Positions 1 to 14,648 of a stretch of DNA of 64,000 nucleotides are shown here, in pieces. Under the pieces are notes generated by a model, which worked only from the letters and a program-made list of their open reading frames with translations, was not told the DNA's origin and ran no database searches. The stretch is from Cheilinus undulatus (Eukaryota > Chordata > Actinopteri > Labriformes > Labridae). A program made the position numbers and the translations under genes. Numbering within the stretch: position 1 is the first letter of the stretch; every line of letters begins with the position of its first letter. The stretch is taken from NCBI RefSeq assembly GCF_018320785.1, contig NC_054877.1:34184151-34248150 (forward strand), written 5' to 3'.

Positions 1-2008
1 AAAAGGGAGTAAAATGAAAAATATGACGTGGAAGAAAGTTTCATTCCGCAGGGGGACTTTGCAGGCCTTGCAGCAGATGTCATCTGATGCTGCATGTAGC
101 AACAGGTGGAGGAGGAGAGGTCTGTGACAGGGAAGCAAAGGTACATCACAGGCATGAGTTTCTCACTTTTTATGTACTTCCACTTAAATAAGGATAATGT
201 GTGCTCCACGGTTGTCTGCTGGGATCCCGGGGGAGTTGGCAAGAGTGAAAACACACTGCAGATCCTTGAAAACTTTTAAATTGGGCTTTTAAAATTTAAA
301 TTTCTTAAAAAGCCCTATTTTTACTTGTGAGGGGTCTTATGAATGGATTTTAAGATGCATTTTGCCTAAGGTATTTATTTATCACATCATTGTTTCCATT
401 AATTGTAATCTTTCTTTTTGAGAACATGTTTGTCCACATTACAGTTCTCTGGCCGGCCAAGTTGCCAACTAAAACATTTATACAGGTCCCCCCTGACAAA
501 AGGTGTAATATTCCTTTTATGTAATACAACTGTTTAGCATCAGGTTAGCCAACCTAAAAATATGCTATGATAAATATTACCATATTGTATATTGATAGAA
601 TAATATTCAGATTTGGGCATTTATGACCCAAAAATGCCTTTGCCCTATATCATGTGATATTTTAAAACATTTTGTTAATTCAGAAAACTCAGTCCTGGTG
701 GATTGCACTAAGAAATCTCACATACCTTTTGTTTTTGGCTGCTGAACAACAAGTGGTATTCTTTTTTCACAGTTCAGGTTTTAAAAAGGTCTTAAAAAGT
801 CTTAAAATTTTCAAAAGTGTGTAGGAACCCTGAAATACAACTATGGCTATTTCTTCTCAGCTTTGCAATGGTTTTGAGGAATAATTTGGGAGTCCTATGA
901 AAGAGGAAAAAGGAATAGTGTACACTAATGTCAGGTTCAACCCTGTTTGTGGCAAAAATCCATCAAAGTTAATAGAGTAACTACACCTCAGAATTTAAAA
1001 AAGCCTTCAAAACATCATGGACAGGACAACCCTCCTGCTGTCCCTCATCAGCCACGATATCATTCAGCCTATGCTGCTTTTCAGCATTTATCTCAAGCTC
1101 CCTGAGTGTGAGTCTTCAGGTAGAGGACACAAGTCCATATTTTACCAACCTTATTTTAAGAAAAACATGGTTTACTATATTACCCACAATCCTAGAGTTT
1201 CACAGCGACGTCTCTGATTGGTTGATCCCACAATTACCCACGAAACTTTTGCGATCTAGACCACTAGCTAATTTGACGGCTGTTTTATAAACAAAAGAGG
1301 ATTTAAATGGGGAAACGGATGATTCTGTCCTTTTTTAGATGAGCATTCTTACATTCTGTTTGGACTTTTGTAATTTTAATTTACGTGTTTGCCTGTGTTG
1401 ACTCCAGGAAGAGTGGTTGCTACTTTACTTTTTTAGACTAACAGGGATCCAAGGAAATGAATACTCCCAAACTTCTGTCATTTTGCTGAGGCCATACATG
1501 TTATTACTAAGAGGATTATACCATGAAAATCAAAAGACTTTGATGAAGCAGTTATGTTAATTTCATGTAGTTATTGCAAGAAATGTGCCCAGGGTAGTGA
1601 TGTAAAAAAAGTCCTCTCTTCTTGGTCTTTCAGCCAAAATTTTACATTTGGGCAGATGGAGGACTTTGTGGATCTCCTGTGATCTCCAGTTTATTTCTGG
1701 GGAAGGGGTTCATTGTATTAATTTTGTTCCTGGTTTGAGCGAAGCAGGACAACATTACCTCTGTTTAGATGTATTTTTAGAAATGAAGTCACTGCAAGTT
1801 TGAGTAGAACTGCAAATTTCAGCAGTTGACTCTTGCAAGTCTTAGCACCAGATCAGCTGGATGAATTTTCAAAGAAATTCAGTTGCAGCAGATTGTTTCA
1901 ACCTGTAGAGGGCAGTATATATGCAGAATCTTAACACAAAATCAAAAATTTAAATACTTCAATACCCTAACTGATCAATAGTAATACTAAATCCCCATAT
2001 CCATAGGT
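1..2008. other. Non-coding sequence downstream of crb1
   Basis: No exon or recognisable protein is seen on either strand; the short open frames have no family signature. I looked in the crb1 direction for a canonical Crumbs cytoplasmic exon ending in ERLI and found none by eye. Around 775-815 the phrase with repeated 'tcttaaaaag' resembles the end of the hAT-type element at 52424-55151, so a small fragment of that family is likely. Confidence 0.6.
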
Positions 2009-2014
2009 TTTATT
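2009..2014 (-). terminator. crb1: crb1 polyadenylation signal AATAAA
   Basis: A perfect AATAAA on the minus strand lies 136 bp past the crb1 stop codon at 2150-2152. It supports 2150-2402 as a true terminal exon with a short 3' UTR and not an internal exon read through by chance. Confidence 0.7.
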
Positions 2015-2149
2015 TGAAAAAGGTGTTCTGAGGGGAAAAAATGGGAATAGTTGTAGTTGTTCTCTTATCCCTGAAGTTAAAAGTTTGAACTTATTCATGA
2101 ATTGTTCATATGATGCTCCAGTATGACTGTACCAGAGAAAGAGGGGTCA

Positions 2150-2402
2150 TTAGTCATTCTCATGAAACGCCCATTCGATTTCAGGCTCATCGTCGAGGCG
2201 TAACACGAGGTAGGACACCAGCTGGAAGAGGTTCTGCCACAGACCCAAGAAGAGGTACAAGTAGAAGTCGCTGACATCAATTTGGCAGTGTATCCCGGAG
2301 TAATTCATCTCACACACGCACTCGAAGCTGTTCACGTAGTTGATACAGAAGCCACCGTTCATGCACGGCCCGGAGGCACATTCGTCTACATCCCTCTCAC
2401 AC
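2150..2402 (-). CDS. crb1: crb1 exon 7: last EGF, hydrophobic segment, non-canonical tail, stop
   Basis: The acceptor AG precedes position 2402, and the first base completes a Trp codon ([14 protein letters not shown]). It encodes a calcium-binding-type EGF (DVDEC...GGFC...FECVC...GIHCQ) and then a hydrophobic stretch around [17 protein letters not shown]. The short acidic end is [14 protein letters not shown], then TAA. The canonical juxtamembrane FERM site and C-terminal ERLI are absent. A polyadenylation signal follows at 2009-2014. Confidence 0.88.
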
Positions 2403-5400
2403 CTGGAGAGAAAAAGTGAAAATAAAGACAAGAAATCAGAGAGTTAGAGCACACAAAACCCATCAGAGGTTCCCCTTTGTGCCAGAAAGAGGCAGTGTAA
2501 TGTTATGCCCCCATAAGCTGATGTGACTTTACAATGGAGCTTTGAAAATCAGCACGTCAGGCTGGCAAAATTTCTGAGACTTTTTGACACCACTTGTTTT
2601 GAAAGGATGTCATCTACCTTTCATTTAACAGTCAAAAGTATGAGAGCACCTAAACTCAAAAAAGGTATTTTAACCATAATCTGTGGTGATAAAGAGAGAG
2701 CAGCTATGGTCCATCCATATCAACATGTTGGCAAATATTGATTTCTTGAATCATTTTGAAGTCTCAAAAAAGAGGCAAAAGCCATATTTGCCTATTAGAA
2801 GACTGTCTAATGACTGAAAACATACAAAAAAAAAAGAACTACTTGGCATATCTATTTTGAAAAACATACATGTGAGGGTGGGATGAGTCCTTCTGAACTG
2901 CAGTCAAATCCTGCACACTCTCTGAATCATTCAGGAATGTTGGTCTTGTTTCAGTACTAATAACCAAATATTCAAATGAGTTATCAGTTTTGATAAGTAA
3001 GCACCCAGTATTAGTGCCTATGGTCTGTATTTGTGTTGCTGTGGTATTAAAAACATCTTTTTATTTTACTAGTATTGTACAGAAGTTTAAAATGCTGACA
3101 ACCTTGATAAAAAGTATTGTCAGCATTTAAAAGGAGGTTGGCTTTGTAAAACCTTGACAATTTCAGCTTGGTTAGCCCTTCACTTAGCTTTCTTATCAAA
3201 TATTGTCACTTTTACCTGCTAAATGATCACAATGATGACTAGGTTCAAGAGCTTGTTTGTTTTTATTGCTTGTCTGCTGTTTTAGCTGAACACTGCTATA
3301 CAGTGGGCTTTACAGTTTCGAGCGGCTCTTAGGCTGAACAGAGCTTTTTCAAATATCAAGTTGATGTTGAGGGTTGTATGAGTAAACCAGAACAGTCAAG
3401 GTTGGAGCCAAACAAACAAAATAAATAGGGACTAGGAAAACAAGGAACACAACTTCTAATAAGGTCCTGAAATTTACTGAATATCTTGCCATACTCGTGG
3501 TAAAATTTCCACGTGAAGGAAGGATGAGCTGATGCATGAGGTAGCGAGCATGACGCTACTCATATTTTATGACCAGTGCAATTTGTGCACATAGTAAAAC
3601 TGCTCCTCTTTCAGCTTGACAGCAGCTTGAGTTGCACATCAACCCTAATTTAAGAGCTCTAGATTCTTATTCTTGAAAACAGTCAGACAAATTTTAGTTG
3701 AAAGGACCTCCAAATCCAAATGATAGCAATTTTAAAACATATATATTATTGACAATGACTTTTAAATCCTGAAACTGTTTATAGCCTCTTCCAGGGGTCC
3801 CATGTAGCGCTGTTAGGCATTAACCGTCATTGTTATTCAACACTGAGGTCATGACTGATGGGGAGCAAATCAGGGCTATATTCGATTAATCTGCTAAATG
3901 GTTAAAATCGGATCCCATTGTTGCTGACACCAGAATTATGATTTAGTTGAACTAATTACTATATTTTTTTTTATCTGTTCAGGCCTGCAATCCAAGCCAA
4001 AGGCTCTGTCTAAACTGTGACACAGCCACCCGCCACTAGAAGGCACTGTAGTTGTTCTTAATGCCTTGCCTCCTCAGGACTCTTTCAACCAATACAACCA
4101 CCAACTAACAGCACCGATAGCATCTTGTGGGAACTGTGATGTTTAGCACTATTTTTTGTAGGCCAATGGGGTTAAAGTTCTCTATAGGCTGTCAGATTAT
4201 ATCCACCTAAAACCAAAGCATGTGTGACAATATTTGGCACAGGAATGTGGGCGTTAACCTGCAAAGAAGATGGAAGGCCGGTGGTGCTAGCACTGCTAAT
4301 GGTAGCCACATTCTGTTAACAAACTTCAGTGTTCAGTTGTTTTACTGCTGCAGTGTGAAGTTGGTTTACAGAATGCTGTCTTGACTTTAGACTATACATC
4401 TGAACTCAATCACATATCCTCCTGAGATCCAAGCTTTTGTTTGAAATGCAGTGTTATTTCCTTTCACTTACTTTGGATAAGTTTGACCTGGTAAGTATAA
4501 AACCTAAGCCTTGTCTTTGAACAGAAAGTATTTTTCAACAAAAAAGTCTATCTGCATATGATGATGGGCCACAGGAATTTGTAAAGGCCAATTATGAACT
4601 GAATTTCCCCTAAAAGTTCTGCAGCTCTGAAAAAAATATTTAAAATTATTAGAGATTTCTAAGACATAAAGATATCCCCAATCAATAATGTGGCTCCTCC
4701 ACCACTGAAGAGCTTTGTTTTGCTTTGCACAGACTTCCACATTTTCTCTCGAGAAGTGAAAAAGTGGATTTTAAGGAATCAGTCTTGTCAGAATTAATCT
4801 TGCATTTAAATCACTGTTTTATAACTATGAAGAAAATCATATTCAGATTCAAATATATGTAATTTGATTTCCTTTGCCATGAAACATGTATTGTGGCTGA
4901 ATGAATGCAGATGTGTGCGTGCATATTCGTGTAGATGATTGACTGATTCTGTACTCCATTGTCGTTGTTTACCTTCCCAGGGACTATAGATGGAAATAAG
5001 CCAGCAAGCTAAATCTGGTACAAAGCATATTTTCTCTTTTTGAGACTAATGCAATTTTGTACATTGTCCCTGACACAAATAAACTTAATAAACTAAACTA
5101 AACCCACTAAAATACCTATATGGAAATTCTTCAATTTTTAAAATCAAACAAAATTACCCTAAAATGTCCTCAAAAATTCTATACACATTAAAGTGAAACT
5201 TGAAAAAAAAGTTCAAAGATTAAAATACAGTTGTCATGAAAAAGTCCCTGAAAATCCTGAAGATTTGAAGCAAACTCAATCCAAAATTCTAGTCAAATTC
5301 CCCCAAAATAACAAAGAAATTTCCAAAACATTTGATGGGAAATTATGGAAACCTTCCCAAAGAAATCCAATAAACATCCTAATAAATCCTCAAAAAAATT

Positions 5401-8400
5401 CTATGAAATTTCACAAAAATGTCAAGGCAAATTCCAACCCTTAATTGCCAGTCAAATTCCCCCCAAAATACAAATCAATTCTCAGAAAATACATTACATT
5501 TTCTAATCAAATACTCCCATAAAAACTTAAAATCAAACCCTCCAAAATAAATAAAACTATACCCAACATTTTCATGAAATTAAAATAAAAAGAAAAGCAA
5601 AGAAAATTTCTCAAACAGACCAAGCAAATTTCCTTTAACTTCTATGGAAATTCTGAACAATTACCTCAAAAAATTCTAATAGCAGAATTTTCTGCTTTGT
5701 CCTTGTACATGCAGTGTGTCAGGAGGATATTACAAACACACAGATGATATACTATTCTCCTAGGAACAATCAAAGTGCACACAGGATTATCATTCAGTAT
5801 TTTTTCCTACCACAGTCCTGTGAAACCAGGTAGACAGTAACAGGTATCGCCTGTTTCAGCGCAGCTCCCTCCGTGATAGCAGCTGTAGTTCCATCTTGTT
5901 CCTGCACATGTCGATGTAGGCAACTGAGGAAGCCTGAAAAAGACCACAAAAAGAAATATCTTCTTTTTTTTGTTTGAGTCTGATGGGATTCAGTCTTGAT
6001 TTTGTGAAACAATAAAAAAGAACTTACGGACTTGGCTCGATGTACCATGGGATTTCAGGGATTTTCTCACTGAAAGAGTCCAGTTTTGAAATCAGTACAA
6101 CAAAGAATATAGTAACTTTATGCGTTTGGTACAGTCACACATTATTAAGATGTTGGTAGACTTTGAAAGTACTCACTCGCAGTATTGACCAGTCGTGTTC
6201 TGAGGGCAGAGGCATGCATAGCTCTGGAGGCCTTTGATGCATGTGGCTCCTTCGCCACAGTTGCTGTTCTCACACATATCGACCTCCGTTTCACACAGGT
6301 CACCACCGTAACCCGGCTCACAAACACACTTTATTCTTCCTTGTAGGTTGGTGCAGTTGCCGTGGATACAGGGGCTGGAGATGCAGGCATTTGTTGTGTC
6401 TTGGCACCACGAGCCCATCCACTCTGAGGAACATTTGCAGTAATGAAGGTCGAACAAATCCTCACAAACAGCATTATTAGTACATGGGTTGGGAGAGCAT
6501 ACATTAGATCCCCAGCAGCCATATCGAGGAGAGACATCACTGTTAACCCTGGTAAACTGCTCCTCCTGAGGTCTGGGAAGGTTCAACTCTGTGTCCAGGT
6601 GGAGCGGGAGAGGAAGCCCCCCAATCTCAACTGGACCCAAACAGCCTGACATGCTCACTCCAGCCACCAGGTTCAGTCCGCCCAGGAAGATGCTGGCTCC
6701 CTCTTTGAGAAAATTCAGATTCCTCACAGCTGTTTTAGACACGCTCATCTCTTCTCTGTCTCCGTCTACAACCATGACCCACCTGGAGGCTGGAAGCCAC
6801 TGGTTCTCCATGCTGAGCTCCACGCTGTGCCACTCTCCATCATTGATGGGGCCTTGACTTTGAACTGTGACCCTGGAGGAGTCAGCCTGGAGCTCCATGA
6901 CAACATTAGAGTCCAGGATGGAGATGGTGAGGTAGTCTGAATTTCTTTGTGCATGCAGTAAGGTTGCAGTGTTTTGTCTTGTACGGACGCTCAGGGTGAT
7001 GCTGGTGAGGCTGCGCTTTACCTTACCATTGCTCCGGTAGTGCAAAATGCTGCTTTCAGCCCGAAATGTCACGTTTGACAAACCTAGAGGAGAGAAATGT
7101 ATGACAGTGATGTAACATTTGATAAACACATATTTTGTAGACTTCAACACAAAAAAACTGAAGATCTGCTTCATCAATATGACCTATGTTTAGTCAGAAT
7201 TTCACAGGTTCTCCAATAAAGCCTTCAGGTAAACACTAAGAAGACTCCTTTGGCTTGTGCTGGTCATGGACCAGTATGGAAGGAGGGTTTATAACACAGG
7301 GGCTGGGTAACCACACATGCATGAAGAATAATAGGTCTTATTCCAGATGTCTTGTTTAGCTGATATCTAGTCTAAAGTTGTGATGATGAAAATTGTTGTG
7401 GCAATGAGTCAGTATGCCGGCTTTTGTACATTGTGGCCAATCCTGTGCCCAGTTGAGCAGGGTCTGGTGGCAGACATACATCTCTTCCAGACTGTTCATG
7501 TGAAATGCAGTCTTTGTCAGAACAGAAATAAATGCTAAAATTTCCCGACCTGCAAACCTGACTACAAATCATTTATTGAAGGCAATTAAACAGACTGCTT
7601 ACAGGAATAAAGCTTGTCCTCCATGAAAACATTTTAACACAGCAGAAGAACCCTGTGTATCTCTGTTAGCTGCATAAGCTATGTATATTACAGAGATACG
7701 TAGCTAAGCTCACAAAGTCGCTTTGTGTTTTAACCTTCCTACCTATGTTATCTGCATAGCTAAGTTAGCTTTAGCTCTGTTTACTAAAGCTAATGTTGCT
7801 AAAGCTAACTTAGCTAACTGGCTTAGGTACCAATGTTAAAGGTCACATATCTTACCCCCTTAAAACAAGTTTATATTGGTCTCAGAGCTCCCCAAGACAT
7901 ACCTGTGATGTTTGTTGCTAAAATAAAAACACCCCAGTATTGAATTTCTGTGTCTGTGTCTCTAAATATTAATGAGCTGTCTAACTCCGCCCCTAACCAC
8001 GCCCCTCCCGGAAATCGATGTGGCTTAATGGATGTGGCATTAAATTGACATTGAAAGGGTTAAATTCCTAAAATTTAATCAACAGTTGATAAATATGATC
8101 AGGTCTGATCTTGTTTGAAAAACTTTTGCAAAAAAGTGGAAAAAAAAAATTATATAGCATTTTATTGCTATTTATATGTGACCAAAATTTGGGCAGTAAC
8201 ACCCTGAGTGTAACAATTTATGAAAATCTTAAAATTTTAAAAAAGTAATAGTCCATAAAAATCAAAGGCATTGCTCATTATTTTAAAAAATTCAAGGCTG
8301 TTATAAATTAATCCCCTTAAAGAAAATCCATCTTGAATGTAGTATTTTAAAAATATTCGATTTTTTTCTGTATTTTTTGCATCACAAACATCAGGGGGTT

Positions 8401-11400
8401 TGCCCTTAAAATTGCATTTAAAGGGTTAAAATCCCAAAAATAAATTAATATTTGAAATGTATGATCTAGTCTGATCTTTATCGAAACACATGCAATGTAA
8501 AAATGTATGCAACATATGTATTTAATTTATTGTTATAGCACATTAAGTGTAACTGTTTCTTTTAAACTATCTGAGGGTTTAAAAGGAGCTGCAAACAATT
8601 AAGCAGTTTAAGAACAAATTATAAATCTGGCATAGGTTTCTCTGAAAAACTGTCTTAAATACAATTTTTAGAAAACCCCTGAGTGGATATTGGTGAATGA
8701 GGCTCATTTCTCAACCTTATCTTTTGTATGACATCTATAATGACTTTCATGTTTTTAAACAAGCTGTACCCACTGCAAACTATTGAGAAAAAAAAGAGAA
8801 AAAACCTTGCAAATAACCAAAACTAGTCCAACTTCAGCAAAACAATGCATGTTTTCATAGCTCCAACTTTGGAAAAAGCCAACAACATAAGGGTCTGTAC
8901 ACTCACACCAAATAAATCAGAGTGTTTCCATTTATTTAAGTACATGTGCCTGCTATTCTGGATCAACAGCTCCCCTGCTTTTTCTTATTGAACATGTGAC
9001 TTTTCCAGGAAGACTTGTCATCATAAACTTCCACAGGCATGTGGCAGCAGACTTAATCTGACCCGGGATTAGCACGTCTTAGAGGAATCCTATGGAGGAT
9101 CCCTGCTTCAACTCTGTTCCCTGCTGTAATCAGCCAACCTGTAATTAATCAGTGCCTCGGCAGAGAGTGTCCTGAAGGGACTGCACACGTTGGAGAGTCC
9201 CCCTCAGTGGATACAACCCAGGATCAGAAATGGGCTACTATGAGAAAAGACTTACAATTTATGAAAGAGCACTACTACTCTTAATGTTTTTGGTGATTTT
9301 TCTAAGAGACTTTTAATCCGATGTCACTTTAGGTTAATGTCTTCAGTACAGTATCATGTCAGGACACTCACACTCAAAGCCCTGGGATCGTTGTTGACAA
9401 ACAGCAGTGGCGGGACAGGGTGACAGCTCACACCATTTCACCTTCTCACAGCGTCGCCCTGCAGTGTTTGGGGGGCAGTTACAGGTGAAATCGTCCCACA
9501 TGGCGTAGCAGACTCCTCCGTTTAGACATGGGTTGATCTATAGAGGAGAAAAACACTTCAGATCTCTTTTCAGATGTACAACATCCTTAATCATTGTGAG
9601 CACAGATGAGGAATTAAAAATGTGTTAATCAAAGACGAAATAATGAACAGAACAGTGTAGATGTGACTCACAGCACATGCGTTGTCACTGCTGCAGCCTT
9701 TGGCGACATTAATGAGTTGCTCCAGTCTGTAAGATTCAACGGGAGTTTCAATAGGATAGAACTGCAGACGTTTGCTGTTAATCCTCAGATCCTGAATGCA
9801 TCCCTTAAAGTAGCCCCCAAAAGAAGCAGAAGCTCTCGAGTCTGGTAGCCCCCCTACGAAAACCAGATCCCCAGGGTGTGCTTGGATGGGCCGTATGGAA
9901 ATAGAGCCCTGCATCTGAGCTGACTGGATCAAGATGGCCTCCGTTCTTTCCAACCTCACAGTCACCAGATGGAAGTGGCCGTCGCTGACTAAACTTCGAC
10001 CAAGAAGGGCTTCAAAGTTGTTGATCTGGACTTTGACTCTCCCTCCTTCCAGCCACAGGCGGAGGTACTGGCTGGTACTGTTTGCCAGGATGAAGAGCAG
10101 GCCGCTGCTCTGTCTGGTGCGAATGAACATGGATACAGTTACAGAATCACCTGGGTCATCGTCCAAGGAGAAGGAGGCAAAACTTTCCAGGTCTTTGCTG
10201 CCAAACCTTGCAGTGATATACTCTGTTGGGGTTCAGGGATAAAAGAGAACAAATCATGAAGAGAACCTAGATTTAAAAAGTACATCCTGAAATATTGGTG
10301 AAACAGTGTGGGAGAATAAAGCTGATAAACTTTTCTGACAAAGGCTCACTGAGGAGATGGATACCACTCTCATGTCCTCCCACAGAACATGAAGCTACAA
10401 CCAACAACTGCTTGGCTTAACTTAGCTTAGCTTAGCATTTAGCCTGAAACTAGCCTGTGTCCAAGTCTCAAACATAGAAAAACAAAACAACCAATAAGTA
10501 ACCAGGGATTTTCAATCTACTGTGCAAGGATGTAACAATTTGTTCATACATCAGAGCTATTGGTCATCTCTTTACATCTGTCAGTGGGCCTTAAAATATT
10601 TTAAAGTAGGAAAAAATGCCCAAAAGATGCTAACTATGACTCCAACTAAAACTACGACTAAAATTGTACTTTGAGAAACGTTTATCCCTAAATAAGACAA
10701 GACTAAAATAAGCTTAAAATATATCTTTGATAATGAAAACTCTGATGAAAAGTAAGTTTAGTTTTCATAAAGGAGACTAAAATGTAAGTGCTGGACTGTT
10801 GGACATTCAACCTCCATAATATTTCTACCCTGTGCCTGTTATTGTCAAAACACAAGCAGAGATGAGGTTTGAGAGGATTCATTGCTTATAGTAGGGCTGA
10901 TTGATTTGGGAAAATAATATAATTGCAATATTTTCCCCAATATTGCAATTGAGTTTTAATATGCAATTATCTTTAAGTTCCTAATCTTATGTATCTTTTA
11001 CCAACACATTAATAAACCATATTACTTGTAACTTCTTGTAAATGTTCCTGGCCCGAAGGAACATTTACAAGTCATTCATCCCTACAGCAATAACTTCTCC
11101 AAACAGTACCAAGTAGCACTGTTTTATTTTGAACATCTGATTTTATCTGATTCTATAATGTTGTTGTTTTTTTGTGTGGATGATGTTTGCCTGAATAAGC
11201 TGTGTTAAAGACAAATTTCTGTTTTTATCTTGGAACAGACAAATAAAGTTCTATTCTATTCTATTATAACACACTACTATATAGGTAAAACTATAGCTGG
11301 AAGATTGTGCAAAATAATAATAATAATAATAATAATAATAATTCTAATTATATTGGCTTGTTGCAAATTTGATGTGAATTGATGTATTGAAAGGAATTAT

Positions 11401-14400
11401 CAATTTTATGCCACTCTTATTCTTAATAAGAAAAAAATACAGAAAATAAGGACAGAACAATTTTAGAAAAAACTGTCACTTGCGTGATGTGTAGAGTAAC
11501 ATCTCTGCTGCAATAGAAATGTATTTAAATTGTATTTTAGGTTAAAGAAATATTTCACCTTCTGCAATTTAAAAACTGAAGTGGTCACATTGCAATGTAA
11601 TCTAAAATTGTGTTAATGTCAAGCCTTATTTCAAAGTCAATAAAATATTAATTGTGTGTAAATATAATTATTTATGTTTTAATTTCACATCAGGGTTAAT
11701 TTAAGATGTTCACTGGAAAATAATTGTTTTGACTAACAATAAAGACTAAAATATCAGACTTTAACTGACAGTGGACTGAAATGATTTAACTTTTCATCTA
11801 GTAAACCAAGACTAAATCTTTAAAGAGTAATAAATGACTCAATGGGACTAAAAATATTTAACATTTTTTTCTTAAGACCAAGACTAAAACTATATTTCTT
11901 ATAGTTGCCAAAATTAACACTGATTTAAATCAGTTGTCTTTCTGAGCCAGTGCAAGGAGCTAGAGATATGTTATGAAGATCTCTGAAGAGGAGGACATGG
12001 AGGAAACAAGTGGTGATTTGAATGTTGAGAATGTCACAAAGTTCAAATCAAAGAGTCACATCTCTCAGTACTTGACTTAATAAAAATGAGAAAATCATAA
12101 ATATAACCTTAATGAAATTGTTTTGTGTGAACCAAGTATCACAGAGCATGCTGAGTATATATATATTTATATACACTATAGTATACATACTGTTACCTTC
12201 CATAGTGCTGCATGGCATTGGATTTCTGCTGGTAACCTAAATGCCTTTTTCCACCGCCTTTTTATATCCAAACCAATAAACCAATATATTTCAATGTGCA
12301 ATATGTTGATACTAATATCTAAAACGATGTAAATACAAGATTCTGACAAACATCCACAAGCTAAATCCTAACTTTAAAAATGAAGCAAGGGATAGGCAAT
12401 GATTGAAGAATATTCAATCATAATTTCCAAAATATCAAAGATTTCATGTGGCGACTATCTTTAAAATCTTTAAAACTTTTTTTCTCCATTGCTTTAATCA
12501 GCATCTGCTTTTACTGGGTACTACCATGCGGTGTCTGAAGCACATTTGAAGACTTTTTACTACAAAAGAAGACAAAAGCAGTAACGTCTGGTAACACTAC
12601 TCACTTCTTTTAACTTCAGAAATGATCAATCTTACTGAACATTTTAATGTAGTTGATCAATTAAATGATCTATTTGATCTAGTATTGTCAAGTAAAATAT
12701 CTAGTTACTTAAGTTTTAATCAGCAACAATGTCCAATAAGTGTTAGTATCAAATGCAAATGCACATCCTGGTTCATCTCTAAGAATCTTCAAATTTTCTT
12801 CTGTGACTTTCAAATTGTACTTTTTTCAATGATTTTTTTTTTCTGTATATCTGCAGAAATTAATAAATTAGCTTTTTGAAGCTGTAATCTGCCATTGCTG
12901 ATGTTATGCCAGTAATATCGTGCATCCTTAATTCCTGCAGGAGAACCTGGCTGCAGGCATCAGACATCCATGAATGCATGGGCGCTTGGACATCCATAAA
13001 CACATGCATATCACCTGTTTTTTTTTTTTTTTTATTGAGATGTCTTTTCATGAAAACTGAACTCCATAAAATGTATGTACTATACAGTCCAATGTTTCGT
13101 TATTGTGGATAAATTTCATATTTTGAGGCAGAAAAGATGTTTAAAAGGGCCCGTGTATTCTAGTCTCGCGCTGCATTGGGTTCCCATAATGCTTTGCCTG
13201 TGGCACCTGTCTACTGGGAGCACAAGCTTGAGTATGTCTGCACTTTTAAAACAGGTTTTTTCTATTACATGAAATTCATCCTTGAAAATGATGTGTTGGT
13301 TTACTGTTATTAACTAACGCCCTATAGGATTGCCACTTATACACTGGCCCTTCAGTGGGGCATTAGATTACAGATTAAAAAAAAAAAAAAGATGAATTAT
13401 GGCTGTCTAGGTGCACATGAGTTTATGTGTGTCCTAGTGTGCATGTCTCTTTGGAGATTTGATGTCTGCAGCCAGGATCCTCTCAATTCCTGCTGCCTCT
13501 TGTTGATTTTGTTGCCCCCTGTGGACAAAGCAGTGCCTCTGATGTCTTTATTTATTTGATCTTATCCTCCCATAATACACCTAAGTTGAGTTTTCATCTC
13601 TTACAGCTTTCTTCTAAAAATAAATGCCTTACTTATCTCTTGGAAAAATGTCCAATTCTGAGTGCTAACCACATTGTCCGGTTCCTAACCTGTGTTTCCT
13701 TTCTTTATAAGGTCATAAAAACATATTATTAATATCAGTCTGTTTTATAATTGTGCTTCATTTGCTTTACAGTTTATTATAAATAGTTGTATGATATTTG
13801 TTCTATTCACACAAACAAGATGTGATCATACTGGGGCTGATTTCTGCACTGCCTCTTGGCTTGGAGTTGACCGTGTTTACTTGCAACCATATGGCAGTGA
13901 CCAGACTCCTCACGGTATAGTGTGTTTGTGAGTGAGCTTTAGAGGTGCCAGCATATGAATTTTGCTACATCAGGACATGACAGGCTTTTCTCAGCCTTGA
14001 TTTGAAACTAGGTTAACTTGTTTAGACTATATTCCAGTACTTAACTGTTACCTGATGACCAGTGGAGTCAACTGGATGTTATTAGTCAATAGAAATATGA
14101 CTTTTCACTGATAACTGATGTTTCGAGCTGTTTCTAGAAATGTCATGAGAAGGCAGCAACCTAATATGTCTCTGCTCTGTGTGAATCTGTCCCTGATTTT
14201 CCGCTGTAAAGAAGCCACAGGTCAGCTGCTGAAACACACGTTTTTTTAATCCTAAGCCCAGGTGTTGCTGAATGCCTCCTAATTATATAACTCTGGGCTA
14301 TTTCTGCGAGCGCTGTAAGCTCCTTTCATGTCTACTGACTGACTTTATCGTCCTGCAGCATGGCTCTCTTTTTAGATTTGAAGTGAATAAGGTTGAACTT

Positions 14401-14585
14401 GACTTGACCTCTGCCATGTCAGCTGTGGTGTCATGTGATGCCTCCATCATTGAAAACAAACTTCAGACATACAGCCTTTAGAGGTCAGCTGAAGCAATCT
14501 TACTGTATTTGTTCACACATGAAACCCAGTAACGTATTTTGCTGCATATAAATCTTGTCCTCATTTAAAACACAATAACACATAG

Positions 14586-14648
<63 letters not shown>

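Noticed and set aside
1..2149. Canonical Crumbs cytoplasmic exon ending ERLI
   Set aside because: I scanned the minus strand for the ERLI-stop codon pattern and found none; it could still lie beyond the left edge.
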